40,435 nucleotides of DNA from Bradyrhizobium jicamae (lineage in GTDB: Bacteria; Pseudomonadota; Alphaproteobacteria; Rhizobiales; Xanthobacteraceae). Shown here in pieces: positions 16,876-23,780 of the stretch. Location: NCBI RefSeq assembly GCF_001440395.1, contig NZ_LLXZ01000139.1, forward strand, positions 1 through 40,435, read 5' to 3'. Each line of letters starts with the position of its first letter. The first letter of the stretch is position 1. Both the position numbers and the translations under genes were made by a program. The notes beneath the pieces are model-generated. The model was not told where the DNA came from, searched no databases, and saw only the letters and a program-made list of their open reading frames with translations.

Positions 16876-17139
16876 ATGCTGATGACGCGTGAACCGAGAC
16901 CAACGATACGGACGCTTCGCGGATGGGCGATCCAGGTGCTCCAGGAAGCGGGGGCCATCCGCGAGTGCGAAGAACACGGTTGGATGCAGGATCGCGCCGA
17001 TCCGCATGCACGGGAGCGGGCCTTTGATATCGCCCGTGGAGACCCGCCAGCAAACGTCTCCCCGGATGCAGCGGCAGCCGAGGTTCGCGACGTGCTGAAC
17101 TCGATCGGAGATACCTGCCCGGAATGCCCTGCAGACTAG
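16876..17139 (+). CDS. Small conserved hypothetical protein
   Basis: An 87-residue soluble protein. The ATG has AGGAG eight bases upstream. A central block E-E-H-G-W-M-Q-D-R-A-D-P-H-A-R-E-R-A and a C-terminal C-P-E-C pair are visible. I recall similar small proteins in rhizobial genomes but know no function. It is the first gene after the non-coding boundary and convergent with the DUF3606-like gene, with a terminator hairpin between them. Nothing suggests a membrane or export signal. Confidence 0.7.
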   Translation: MLMTREPRPTIRTLRGWAIQVLQEAGAIRECEEHGWMQDRADPHARERAFDIARGDPPANVSPDAAAAEVRDVLNSIGDTCPECPAD

Positions 17140-17141
17140 AA

Positions 17142-17170
17142 GGGCTGGTGCCGAGCCTCAACCCCAGCCC
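17142..17170. terminator. Hairpin between convergent small genes
   Basis: GGGCTGG (17142-17148) pairs with CCAGCCC (17164-17170) around a 15-base loop, in the 43-base gap between the convergent stops at 17139 and 17183. It is likely a two-way terminator. Confidence 0.55.
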
Positions 17171-17182
17171 GGCCCTCCTAGT

Positions 17183-17371
17183 TCAGCGGCCCAGCTTTTT
17201 CTCCACGCGCTTGCGCACATTGCCAACCTTTTTGACGGCCTTTTTCACCGCCGGTGCCGACTTTCTGGTCTTCTTTGCCTCGTACTGCACTTCATAGTTT
17301 TGCCCGCCGGCCACCTGCGCCCGGTCCTGTTTTCGGCCACGCGCCGTCTTCGTCTTCTTCGCTACCGCCAT
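17183..17371 (-). CDS. DUF3606-like small basic protein
   Basis: A 62-residue, very Lys/Arg-rich protein. An upstream in-frame ATG exists at 17392, but the ATG at 17371 has AGGAGG six bases before it and is preferred. The segment D-R-A-Q-V-A-G-G-Q-N-Y-E-V-Q-Y-E-A and the end V-K-K-V-G-N-V-R-K-R-V-E fit the DUF3606 pattern. That small family often sits near stress genes in rhizobia and has no known activity. High charge suggests nucleic-acid contact. It is divergent from the ligase gene that follows. Confidence 0.65.
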   Translation of the reverse strand: MAVAKKTKTARGRKQDRAQVAGGQNYEVQYEAKKTRKSAPAVKKAVKKVGNVRKRVEKKLGR

Positions 17372-17475
17372 CGGTGCCTCCTGTTGTGACATCGAAGCAA
17401 CGCGACAGGGATTCGCAGGTTCCGGAACGATTTGAACTGTGCCAATTTGAATCGGCTGTAGCGTGGAGTTCTTCA

Positions 17476-18396
17476 GTGGCGTTTCAGCGTAAAAAGCCCG
17501 AGGCGATCGGCCTCAAGGCGCCCCTGCCCGGCTTCGTCGAGCCCGCCCTGGCATCCTCGATCGACAAGGTGCCGTCAGGGGACCGTTGGATTCATGAAAT
17601 CAAATTCGACGGCTACCGTGTTCAGGTCCATCTGGCCAACGAGGCGGCGACGATTTTCACCCGCCGCGGCCACGATTGGACGCATCGTTTCAAGAAGGTC
17701 GCCCATGACGCCTGGCGGATCAGGGCGAACTCGGCCGTGGTGGACGGCGAGATCGTGGTACCGGCCGCCGACGGCACGACCGATTTCTCGGTCCTGCAGA
17801 ACGAACTCAAGGGCAAGTCGAAGAGCATCGTGCTTGTTGCGTTCGACCTGCTCTATCTGAACGGCCGCGACATCCGGAAGCTACCGCTCTTTCAGCGCAA
17901 GGCCGAACTCAAGAAGATCCTAAGCGGCACCGATATCCAGTTCAGCGAAAGTTTCGAGATAGAGGGCCGTGAGATGTTCGCGCACGCCTGCAAGCTCGGC
18001 CTCGAAGGCGTCGTCTCGAAGGTGCGGGACAGTACTTATCCCAAGGGACGCACGAACGACTGGGTCAAGAAGACCTGCGTGCGGCGGGAGACACTGACCA
18101 TTGCCGGTTTCGCACTCGATGGCACGAAGTGGGACGGGCTCTATGTCGGCCGGCGCAAGGGCGACGATCTGGTCTACGCCGGCAAAGTCGATCACGGCTT
18201 CGACAAAGTCTCGGCAGCCGATCTGCAGAAGCGGCTTAAACCCCTGATCCGAAGAACCCAGCCCTATGCCAAGCGCATCGGCCACAAGGGCATCTGGGTT
18301 GAACCCAAACTTCTGGCCGAAATCGAGTATCGCGCGAAGTCAGCCGAGGGAAAGGTGAGGCACCCGTTCTTCCGAGGCCTGCGGGAGGATTTGTGA
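17476..18396 (+). CDS. Standalone ATP-dependent DNA ligase (LigD ligase-domain type)
   Basis: A 306-residue ligase, restarted from a long open frame at the GTG at 17476, which has GGAG seven bases upstream and matches family N-termini. Motif I is E-I-K-F-D-G-Y-R with the AMP-accepting Lys43. Later motifs are V-V-D-G-E-I at about 88-93, F-D-L-L-Y-L-N-G at 123-130, E-G-V-V-S-K at 177-182 and W-V-K-K at 196-199. An OB fold follows, to G-I-W-V-E-P. The phosphoesterase and polymerase domains of full LigD are absent. It probably seals breaks held by Ku in non-homologous end joining. A second such ligase lies at 26968 and Ku at 29188. Confidence 0.9.
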   Translation: MAFQRKKPEAIGLKAPLPGFVEPALASSIDKVPSGDRWIHEIKFDGYRVQVHLANEAATIFTRRGHDWTHRFKKVAHDAWRIRANSAVVDGEIVVPAADGTTDFSVLQNELKGKSKSIVLVAFDLLYLNGRDIRKLPLFQRKAELKKILSGTDIQFSESFEIEGREMFAHACKLGLEGVVSKVRDSTYPKGRTNDWVKKTCVRRETLTIAGFALDGTKWDGLYVGRRKGDDLVYAGKVDHGFDKVSAADLQKRLKPLIRRTQPYAKRIGHKGIWVEPKLLAEIEYRAKSAEGKVRHPFFRGLREDL

Positions 18397-18564
18397 TGGA
18401 TGCATTCGATCGCTTTTGGCAATGGGTCGACAAAGCCACCGGAAAGTCCGCTGACGATTCCGGCAGAGTTGCATCGGGCCGTTATGGAACTCGCTCCTGA
18501 GGAGCGGTGGGACCGCGCCGCGGTGAACCAAGCGGCAGCGCGTACTAGCCTAGGAGCGGCGTGA
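18396..18564 (+). pseudogene. Small conserved protein gene with a one-base frameshift
   Basis: The ATG overlaps the ligase stop (TGATG) with GGGAGG upstream. It begins M-D-A-F-D-R-F-W-Q-W-V-D-K. Dropping one A from the run at 18432-18434 gives P-P-E-S-P-L-T-I-P-A-E-L-H, then E-L-A-P-E-E-R-W-D-R-A-A-V-N, a protein-like sequence running to a TGA at 18562-18564, about 55 residues in all. Without the correction the frame ends after 35 codons. I recall similar small proteins next to rhizobial ligD genes. Function unknown. Confidence 0.65.
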
Positions 18565-18924
18565 TGCGACGAACGCAATGTCCGCTTTGCCCCTCTCGCG
18601 ACCAAGTTTGAGCGGCAGCGAAATATATCGCAATGGGCCATTGGCGGTCGTTGCAGTCCAACCGGAAATGACGTCCTCTCTCCCTTCAAAAGCGGGCCTT
18701 TGTGGGCCGCATCGATGATGGTCGCTCGCAGGAGGTGCGCCGAAGGAAGGTCCGCCTAGGCTCAACCTGTCTTAAAACCAGCTTGGTGGTCGCCTCGAAG
18801 CTGATACGAAGGCCCGGAAGTACCGGACCGCCAGGAACGGCCACGGCGGTAAGGGCAGTGCCATCCCCGACAACGTGGGCCTTTGGATCAGAAGAGTTTT
18901 GTCCCCACCGGCTACCACAGCCAA
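18565..18924. other. Gap without a recognisable gene
   Basis: About 360 bases with only short, unconvincing frames on either strand. The start (18570-18660) resembles the degenerate intergenic repeats common in Bradyrhizobium-type genomes, with the words CAATGTCCGCTTTGCCCC and CGCAATGGGCCATTGGCGG, but this is from memory and untested. Confidence 0.4.
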
Positions 18925-19107
18925 CTACAGCCGCGAAACCAGTTCGATGCTTGAAATCGACTGCGGTGCTGTGACCGCGGGCTCGATGCGCAAATCTGCG
19001 TTGCCATGATCAGGCCTGTCACCCATCAACAGGAGCCAAGCCACCAGCATCAGAGCTGCACAGAGAATTGCAAACCCGGCGGCAACTATGTCTCGATAAT
19101 CGTCCAT
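18925..19107 (-). CDS. Small single-pass membrane protein, hypothetical
   Basis: A 60-residue frame with an acidic start (M-D-D-Y-R-D) followed by one clear hydrophobic segment at about residues 8-28, F-A-I-L-C-A-A-L-M-L-V-A-W-L-L-L-M, then a polar tail. The ribosome site is weak. It ends 16 bases short of the marC stop region and points the same way, so it could be the last gene of a short marC unit. No family recognised; it may not be translated. Confidence 0.4.
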   Translation of the reverse strand: MDDYRDIVAAGFAILCAALMLVAWLLLMGDRPDHGNADLRIEPAVTAPQSISSIELVSRL

Positions 19108-19122
19108 ACTATTCTTGCGACT

Positions 19123-19764
19123 TCAATTCGCACTCAGGATTCTCGCGTCCCGAATTCCGTCGAAGATAAACTGCGAAGCGAGTGCAGCAAGTATGACGCC
19201 CGCTAGACGGTCGATCACATTCGATCCAGTAGTTTTTAGAAGCCGATGCAGCAGGTCCGTAAAGATCATCCCCGCATAGGTCGGAACGAGGCAGATGAGC
19301 ATTGACGCGAGGACGACGACCGACCTAACGAGATCGCCTGTCGCCTGCCCCATGAGCAAGACAACGGCAGTGAGGCCGGCGGGACCTGCGATCAGCGGGA
19401 AGGCGAGCGGAAAAATCGCAATGTCACCGGGTTCCAGCGCTTCCCTACGCTCTCCGGCAGTGAGAGTAGAAAGTCCGGCAGGGTGCCCAAAGATGAGCTG
19501 GATGGCTTGAAGCAGCAGCAGCACCCCGCCTGCAAAGCGAAAGGCTTCCAACGACACGTGCAGCGCGCCTAGTAATTGAACGCCGAACAGCGCAAAGCCG
19601 AACAAGACGCCGCCGGCAATAACGACAGCCCGAAGCGCCAACCGGACCCGTTCCGGGCGGTGTAGGCCACCCGTCAAGCCGCCGAACACCAGCGCGGTGT
19701 CGATGGGCCCGATGGCCACAAAGAGTGTCGTGAACGTTGTTACGGCGAAATCGGCGATCGGCAT
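19123..19764 (-). CDS. MarC family integral membrane protein
   Basis: A 213-residue MarC (UPF0056) protein. The ATG at 19764 (M-P-I-A-D-F-A-V-T-T-F) is chosen because the family begins just before the first membrane helix; the open frame runs 100 codons further without protein character. About six hydrophobic segments are visible, with the family blocks F-V-A-I-G-P-I-D near residue 15 and F-P-L-A-F-P-L-I-A-G-P-A-G near the middle. The function of MarC proteins is unresolved; an early link to multiple antibiotic resistance was not upheld. It is divergent from the heat-shock-associated genes that start at 20067. Confidence 0.85.
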   Translation of the reverse strand: MPIADFAVTTFTTLFVAIGPIDTALVFGGLTGGLHRPERVRLALRAVVIAGGVLFGFALFGVQLLGALHVSLEAFRFAGGVLLLLQAIQLIFGHPAGLSTLTAGERREALEPGDIAIFPLAFPLIAGPAGLTAVVLLMGQATGDLVRSVVVLASMLICLVPTYAGMIFTDLLHRLLKTTGSNVIDRLAGVILAALASQFIFDGIRDARILSAN

Positions 19765-19870
19765 TGGCCTGAACTTGTGCGGCGCCTTCGATCCCTTAAC
19801 TGTCCAGAGAAACGATTGTTCAAGACGAATTGACGCGCCGCCTGGATGTCGCAAAAATTTTGCGGGCCCC

Positions 19871-19898
19871 CTTGAAGGCCATTTTTTCGACTCCCAAG
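19871..19898 (+). promoter_or_regulatory. RpoH-type heat-shock promoter candidate
   Basis: CTTGAA (19871-19876), a 16-base spacer, CCCAAG (19893-19898). The -35 matches the heat-shock sigma pattern and the spacing equals that before the hsp20 gene at 23254. It points to the small-gene pair at 20067 and 20188 with a leader of about 160 bases. Confidence 0.5.
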
Positions 19899-20066
19899 TC
19901 GTTTGCCGCCGGGGACCGGTTACGGACCCTGTTCGCCGAGAGGCCGAAAGTCTGAGCCCGTGACGGCGGCGCTGCCGATGGACCCTGATCAGGCCGGGCC
20001 CGTCCAAGACGACGGCCGGGCTCACTCTCGATAAGGAGAAAGGAAAGACAAACCAGGAGATCAAAG

Positions 20067-20186
20067 ATGAGCAGACGCATGCAATCTCGATCGCACGAGA
20101 GCGGGGCGACCGTACTGCATTGGCTCATGTTCGCCCTCAGCTTTCTGACGATCGGGTGGATCAGCTTCGTACCGACAGGAGGATGA
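20067..20186 (+). CDS. 39-residue small membrane protein
   Basis: ATG with AGGAGA eight bases upstream, ending in TGA just before the next gene's ATG at 20188. The N-terminus is basic (M-S-R-R-M-Q-S-R-S-H). Residues about 17-35 form one membrane segment, L-H-W-L-M-F-A-L-S-F-L-T-I-G-W-I. The tight spacing and the ribosome site of the next gene lying inside its last codons suggest a coupled pair. No known family; a short regulatory or stress peptide at the inner membrane is conceivable. Confidence 0.6.
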   Translation: MSRRMQSRSHESGATVLHWLMFALSFLTIGWISFVPTGG

Positions 20187-20187
20187 G

Positions 20188-20511
20188 ATGACTAGGAAAC
20201 ACAAATTCGTCTCCGCTGATATGGAGGCCATGCGCCGACACCGGCGGATTGTTGCTGGCTCTTTCGCATTGGCCATGCTGTTGCCGACCGGGGCCTTCGC
20301 GATCGACAGCACCTCCAAAGAAACACTCGATCGAACCGGCTATGTGATGCCGTTGCCGCCTATCCGCTATCTGGATTCGATGCGCTGGATGGATTGGAAG
20401 CCGAGCGCACCGGTGTTCAAGGTGGATACCTTGCTGCTTCCGGACAGCACCCAACCGGGCGTATTCCGCCTTCCCTCGGCTTACGAGCCGGACCTGCGCC
20501 GCGTCAGCTGA
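20188..20511 (+). CDS. Small exported protein of unknown function
   Basis: A 107-residue protein with a basic start, a hydrophobic stretch (A-G-S-F-A-L-A-M-L-L-P-T-G) and a likely signal-peptidase site after A-F-A at residue 38. The mature part of about 70 residues is rich in Pro, Asp and Trp (P-L-P-P-I-R-Y-L-D-S-M-R-W-M-D-W) and has no cysteines. AGGAGG lies just before the ATG. It is coupled to the 39-residue membrane protein and lies behind an RpoH-type promoter, so an envelope role under heat or protein stress is plausible but unproven. Confidence 0.65.
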   Translation: MTRKHKFVSADMEAMRRHRRIVAGSFALAMLLPTGAFAIDSTSKETLDRTGYVMPLPPIRYLDSMRWMDWKPSAPVFKVDTLLLPDSTQPGVFRLPSAYEPDLRRVS

Positions 20512-20529
20512 AGCCGGTTGAGGCCGAAA

Positions 20530-20760
20530 ATGCGGAAGCCCGCAACCTGGCCGCCCGCCAGCCAAGGCGAGCGGACGCTCCCGGAGACGGTGCGCGCCTT
20601 TCTCATCGAAAGCGAACGCCGCGTTCTCTTGCACTGTCAGAAACTGCTTGCGAAGGACAACCTGCCCGATGACGAGCGGCAGAGGTTACAGCGTCTAACC
20701 GCGACCGCTCAGGAAGAGATGCAACGCCTTGCGGGCGGGCGCGAGGTCAAAGCAGCTTAG
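20530..20760 (+). CDS. Small hypothetical protein, helical
   Basis: A 76-residue protein from the ATG at 20530; an in-frame TTG lies four codons earlier. Residues 25-70 look like a helical hairpin: E-S-E-R-R-V-L-L-H-C-Q-K-L-L-A-K and D-E-R-Q-R-L-Q-R-L-T-A-T-A-Q-E-E. I recall comparable proteins near rhizobial hsp20 genes. Its stop lies 16 bases before the -35 of the next hsp20 promoter. The ribosome site is poor, so translation may be coupled to the gene upstream. Function unknown. Confidence 0.55.
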   Translation: MRKPATWPPASQGERTLPETVRAFLIESERRVLLHCQKLLAKDNLPDDERQRLQRLTATAQEEMQRLAGGREVKAA

Positions 20761-20776
20761 AAAATCAGAGGAGGCT

Positions 20777-20802
20777 CTTGAAAGGATCGCAGATTTCTTA
20801 TT
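20777..20802 (+). promoter_or_regulatory. RpoH-type promoter candidate of the first hsp20 operon
   Basis: CTTGAA (20777-20782), a 14-base spacer, CTTATT (20797-20802). The spacer is two bases shorter than in the other two candidates, so a shifted -10 (TATTTC) is possible. It lies about 120 bases before the hsp20 start, the same layout as at 23112. Confidence 0.5.
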
Positions 20803-20809
20803 TCGGTTT

Positions 20810-20921
20810 TACCGCAAAGCCGCGGCGCCGGATGCCAACTCGGGTCCGGCGGACTGGACCGGGCGCCGGACAGGTGTCCAGCGCTCCTTCGTACCCATCT
20901 TGCTCTCAGGAGGACTTGGTT
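20810..20921 (+). ncRNA. ROSE-like RNA thermometer leader of hsp20 (copy 1)
   Basis: The leader of about 110 bases ends in CCATCTTGCTCTCAGGAGGA before the ATG. TTGCT (20900-20904) faces the ribosome site AGGAGG (20908-20913) in a tight hairpin, which is the conserved 3' feature of ROSE thermosensors known from Bradyrhizobium small heat-shock genes. Upstream, CTGGAC/GTCCAG gives another stem. Heating would melt the last hairpin and allow translation. The same 3' end occurs in copy 2. Assignment is by pattern and gene context. Confidence 0.75.
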
Positions 20922-21554
20922 ATGAGGACCACCCTTGACTTCGCGCCGCTCTGGCGCTCCACGATCGGCTTCGATCATGTGGCCGATGTCATTGACAGCG
21001 CACTGCGTCAGTCCAACGACGACAATTATCCACCCTACAACATCGAACGATCCAGTGAGGATCACTACCGGATTTGCCTGGCAGTGGCCGGCTTCGGCGT
21101 CAACGATATTGCCGTGACTGCCGAGCAAAACGCGCTGACCGTTGAGGGCAGGAAGCCAGACGGCAATCCGCGCGAATACCTGTACCAGGGGATTGCCGCG
21201 CTGCCATTCCGGCGCGTGTTCAAGCTCGCCGACTATGTTCAGGTGGAGCGGGCTTCCTTCGAGGACGGCTTGCTGGTGATCGACCTCGTGCGCGAGGTGC
21301 CGGAGTCCATGAAGCCGCAGCGAATTCCAATCGTCGCGCCGGCTACGAGAAAATACGCAGGCGGCTTGAGAGCAACTGTCTACGAGCAGAGACCGCTGCG
21401 AGGCCGCACGCGGAGAGAGCTGCAACAACTCTACCTTAAAAGGAGTACAAAATGGCACTACGCGATCTCGTCCCATGGAACAACAGCTCACGCAAAGTGG
21501 GCGTACCAGCCAATGAAACAAGCAATCCGTTTCTTGCGCTCCATCGTGAAATGA
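20922..21554 (+). CDS. Hsp20 small heat-shock protein with suspicious C-terminal extension
   Basis: Begins M-R-T-T-L-D-F-A-P-L-W-R-S at the ATG behind the ROSE-like leader. The alpha-crystallin domain spans about residues 35-135 (N-Y-P-P-Y-N-I-E, L-A-V-A-G-F, A-L-T-V-E-G-R-K), followed by the I-x-I-like motif R-I-P-I. Class A/IbpA-like chaperones end soon after, but this frame runs to 210 residues and overlaps the next hsp20 by 103 bases. Shifting by one base near 21345 gives the short end R-E-N-T-Q-A-A with a stop at 21367-21369, so the extension is probably a frameshift product. It binds unfolding proteins as an oligomer. Confidence 0.85.
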   Translation: MRTTLDFAPLWRSTIGFDHVADVIDSALRQSNDDNYPPYNIERSSEDHYRICLAVAGFGVNDIAVTAEQNALTVEGRKPDGNPREYLYQGIAALPFRRVFKLADYVQVERASFEDGLLVIDLVREVPESMKPQRIPIVAPATRKYAGGLRATVYEQRPLRGRTRRELQQLYLKRSTKWHYAISSHGTTAHAKWAYQPMKQAIRFLRSIVK

Positions 21555-21949
21555 ACCGCATGTTCGACGAAGCATTCCGCAGCTTCGACATTGGTTCTTT
21601 CGGCTCGTCCTCCATGATGGGCTGGCCAAGCGTCGAGCTCAACGAGACGGAAAAGGAGGTCGAGGTACTCGCCGAACTTCCCGGCCTCGACCAGAACGAC
21701 GTTGCGATCGAACTCTCCGACGGCGTGCTGACCATCAGCGGCGAAAAGAAGAGCGAAACGGAAGACAAGGAGCGTCGCTTCAGCGAGCGCTACTACGGAC
21801 GTTTCGAGCGACGCATTCCCGTCGATGACGTCGACCAGGACAAAGTTGCCGCGTCGTTCAAGGACGGGGTCCTCACCGTGACGCTGCCCAAGCTGCCTAC
21901 GGCGCAGCGGAAGATAAGAAGGATAGCGATCAACGGAAGTAAGCAATAG
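21452..21949 (+). CDS. Hsp20 small heat-shock protein, second class
   Basis: A 165-residue Hsp20 with ATG preceded by AGGAG. The N-terminal arm reads V-P-W, then M-N-R-M-F-D-E-A-F. The alpha-crystallin domain covers about residues 58-150: V-E-L-N-E-T-E-K-E-V-E-V, A-E-L-P-G-L-D-Q-N-D-V and G-V-L-T-V-T-L-P-K, with the C-terminal I-x-I-like R-I-A-I. It differs clearly from the other two Hsp20 proteins here, which lack the P-W and M-F arm, and represents the second rhizobial class. It is the last gene of the operon before a strong terminator hairpin. Confidence 0.93.
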   Translation: MALRDLVPWNNSSRKVGVPANETSNPFLALHREMNRMFDEAFRSFDIGSFGSSSMMGWPSVELNETEKEVEVLAELPGLDQNDVAIELSDGVLTISGEKKSETEDKERRFSERYYGRFERRIPVDDVDQDKVAASFKDGVLTVTLPKLPTAQRKIRRIAINGSKQ

Positions 21950-21962
21950 CTGAAAATAGGAT

Positions 21963-21994
21963 GAAGCCGGGCGGGTTTCTTCCCGCCCGGCTTC
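21963..21994 (+). terminator. Strong terminator hairpin after the hsp20 pair
   Basis: Perfect 13-base stem GAAGCCGGGCGGG / CCCGCCCGGCTTC with a TTTCTT loop, 13 bases after the hsp20 stop. No T-run follows, as is common in GC-rich alphaproteobacteria. Confidence 0.75.
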
Positions 21995-22012
21995 TTCGAG
22001 TGGACGCTTGCC

Positions 22013-22306
22013 ATGAACACTTTGCCCTTATCGGCCAATTCGGCCTTTACCGCTCGTCAACCCGTCCCCGGTCCGATGACCCAGTCGGCATTTTCGGCGG
22101 ATGTGCAAGCCACAAGCGACGAAGAATTGGAGTCGCTGATCCGCCAGGATTACGAGCGGTGCCATCCCGGCGACACACTAGATGATCTCAAGCGGCGGGC
22201 CGCGTTCTCAAAGGAGGATAGAGGACTACTGCGAGATTGGATGGCGATAGCGGCGGCCTACAAGAAACGTCGCGCGACTGAATTTAACCGCGGTCGACGA
22301 AGCTAA
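22013..22306 (+). CDS. Small hypothetical protein
   Basis: A 97-residue frame. The conserved-looking part is D-E-E-L-E-S-L-I-R-Q-D-Y-E-R-C-H-P-G-D-T, then D-D-L-K-R-R-A-A-F-S-K-E-D and L-L-R-D-W-M-A. This resembles small cytosolic proteins of rhizobia. The first 21 residues are less typical, so the ATG at 22076 (M-T-Q-S-A-F-S-A-D-V) may be the true start. Neither has a strong ribosome site. It lies just beyond the hsp20 terminator. No function known. Confidence 0.6.
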   Translation: MNTLPLSANSAFTARQPVPGPMTQSAFSADVQATSDEELESLIRQDYERCHPGDTLDDLKRRAAFSKEDRGLLRDWMAIAAAYKKRRATEFNRGRRS

Positions 22307-23111
22307 GGGCTCGGTACCTTCAGCCCCGCGGCGCGGTAGCTCTCTTGTGGGACGATCAGATTTTCTAAGGCAGGCGCCAACCAGAAGCGACTTTTGGAAG
22401 GGGGCTAAAGCCGAGAGATCCGCGCGACGACCCGCGTTTTCCGCTGCCACTGTCGGGCCGCGGTTACCGCGACCAGTAGCAAGGTGTGGCCTGCCGACGG
22501 CAACAGTCCCGCTCACCGCAGATCGGCTCGTCCAAGCGGGTAAACTGCTAGGAAATTCGTCATTGGAACCTGCGGAGGGCAGTAATCATTTATCCGGTTT
22601 GCGATGGGAGACCAAAGTGCCCCCTTCGGAAGCGCACAAGCTTCGCAGACAAGTCTCTACATTGTCGGAGTTCGGCAAGCGAGCTTTGCGGAGCGATGCG
22701 ATTCGAGCAAAGGTTTGGCTCCGATGGAATAGAATGCACCGTCTCATTTTTGTTGGACAAGAATGATAAATGAGCGGAGCCGCACTCATCCAGACGACGT
22801 TCCTGATCCTGGCGTCCCACGCGCAACTGGATAGGCGTGGTCTTTCAAACGCCTGCAACAAGCCGAGCGCCTCTCGCGATCAATACCCCGCTAAGCCAAA
22901 TCACCAAATCGCATAGGCGACGCTGAAAGCGCCGCCTGCCCTATTAGCCGTTGACCGCCTCCCTGGAAAAACCGGCAGCCCAACGGGCCATAAGGCCGCC
23001 GCCATGATCCTCCCCCGCACCGGCTTCAGTGGGGAAGTTCCTTTGGTGATTTGTTAATGAAATCCGGGCTCCAGCGGCCTCATCGGACTTGAAGAAAATT
23101 TTCGCCCCCCT
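22307..23111. other. Long gap without a convincing gene
   Basis: About 800 bases. Frames of up to 139 codons (plus strand, 22347-22766) and 96 codons (minus strand) are open but have no ribosome site, no recognised motif and irregular codon use. No insertion-sequence ends, tRNA or tandem repeats were seen. The right end carries the heat-shock promoter of the next hsp20. Confidence 0.5.
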
Positions 23112-23139
23112 CTTGAAACCAAAAGCGACTTTGCTAATT
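23112..23139 (+). promoter_or_regulatory. RpoH-type promoter of the third hsp20
   Basis: CTTGAA (23112-23117), 16-base spacer, CTAATT (23134-23139), the best heat-shock promoter match in the window. Transcription would start near 23146, giving a leader of about 108 bases. Confidence 0.6.
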
Positions 23140-23145
23140 TTTTTC

Positions 23146-23253
23146 TCGCCATCGAACGGTGGCGTCCGGGCGCCCCATGGGCCCGGGCAAGAGACGGGCA
23201 CCGGTCGTGTCCGGTGCCGCTCGTATCCATCTTGCTCTTTGGAGGATTTGGCT
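23146..23253 (+). ncRNA. ROSE-like RNA thermometer leader of hsp20 (copy 2)
   Basis: It shares the 3' end with copy 1: TATCCATCTTGCTCTTTGGA and GGATTTGGCT before the ATG. TTGCT (23232-23236) faces GGAGG (23241-23245). Just upstream GGCACCGG pairs with CCGGTGCC around a six-base loop, a stable constant stem. The arrangement of one or more stable stems and a weak hairpin that traps the ribosome site is that of ROSE elements. Confidence 0.78.
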
Positions 23254-23709
23254 ATGCGCACTTACGACTTCTCTCCCCTGTGGCGCTCGACCGTTGGCTT
23301 CGACCGCCTGTTTGACCTCGCGGAAATGGCCCAGCGGGCCGGCGAGGACAACTATCCCCCCTACAATATCGAACGGCTGGCCGAGGACCGCTATCAGATT
23401 TCGCTGGCGGTTGCCGGTTTTGCGCCCAGCGATATCACGATCACGGCCGAGCAGAACGTGGTCACGATCGAAGGCAGCAAGTCCGACAAGCCTGAGCGGG
23501 ACTTCCTCTATCGCGGCATCTCGACCCGCAACTTCAAGCGTCAGTTCAACCTGGCGGACTATGTTCAGGTCAAGAGCGCCGCGTTCGACAATGGTCTGCT
23601 CAAGATAGAGCTGGTCCGGGAAATCCCGGAAGCCATGAAGCCGCGCCGGATCGCGATCAACGGCGCGTCAACCGACAACGTCCAGAAACTGGAAGCCAAG
23701 GCAGCCTAG
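23254..23709 (+). CDS. Hsp20 small heat-shock protein (IbpA-like class)
   Basis: A 151-residue Hsp20 starting M-R-T-Y-D-F-S-P-L-W-R-S; the open frame upstream lies inside the thermosensor leader and is not used. The alpha-crystallin domain covers about residues 33-130 (N-Y-P-P-Y-N-I-E-R, L-A-V-A-G-F-A-P-S-D-I, V-T-I-E-G-S-K), followed by R-R-I-A-I as C-terminal anchor and a short tail ending K-A-A. It is a close paralogue of the 20922 gene and shows what the normal C-terminus of that gene should be. An ATP-independent holdase for unfolding proteins, heat-induced through promoter and leader. Confidence 0.93.
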   Translation: MRTYDFSPLWRSTVGFDRLFDLAEMAQRAGEDNYPPYNIERLAEDRYQISLAVAGFAPSDITITAEQNVVTIEGSKSDKPERDFLYRGISTRNFKRQFNLADYVQVKSAAFDNGLLKIELVREIPEAMKPRRIAINGASTDNVQKLEAKAA

Positions 23710-23726
23710 GTGCGGCTCTGGCCGGC

Positions 23727-23748
23727 GCCGCGCGATGCATCGCGCGGC
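23727..23748. repeat. 22-base perfect palindrome after hsp20
   Basis: The sequence from 23727 to 23748 is self-complementary over all 22 bases (arms GCCGCGCGATG and CATCGCGCGGC). It lies between the hsp20 stop and the next gene and could be a terminator or RNA-stabilising hairpin that sets different levels of hsp20 and downstream genes. Confidence 0.6.
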
Positions 23749-23780
23749 TGCCGCTCATCGTCAATGAAGAGGAGGATACC

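Noticed and set aside
22347..22766. Open frame of 139 codons between the hsp20 groups
   Set aside because: No ribosome site, no motif, and irregular codon use compared with neighbouring genes.
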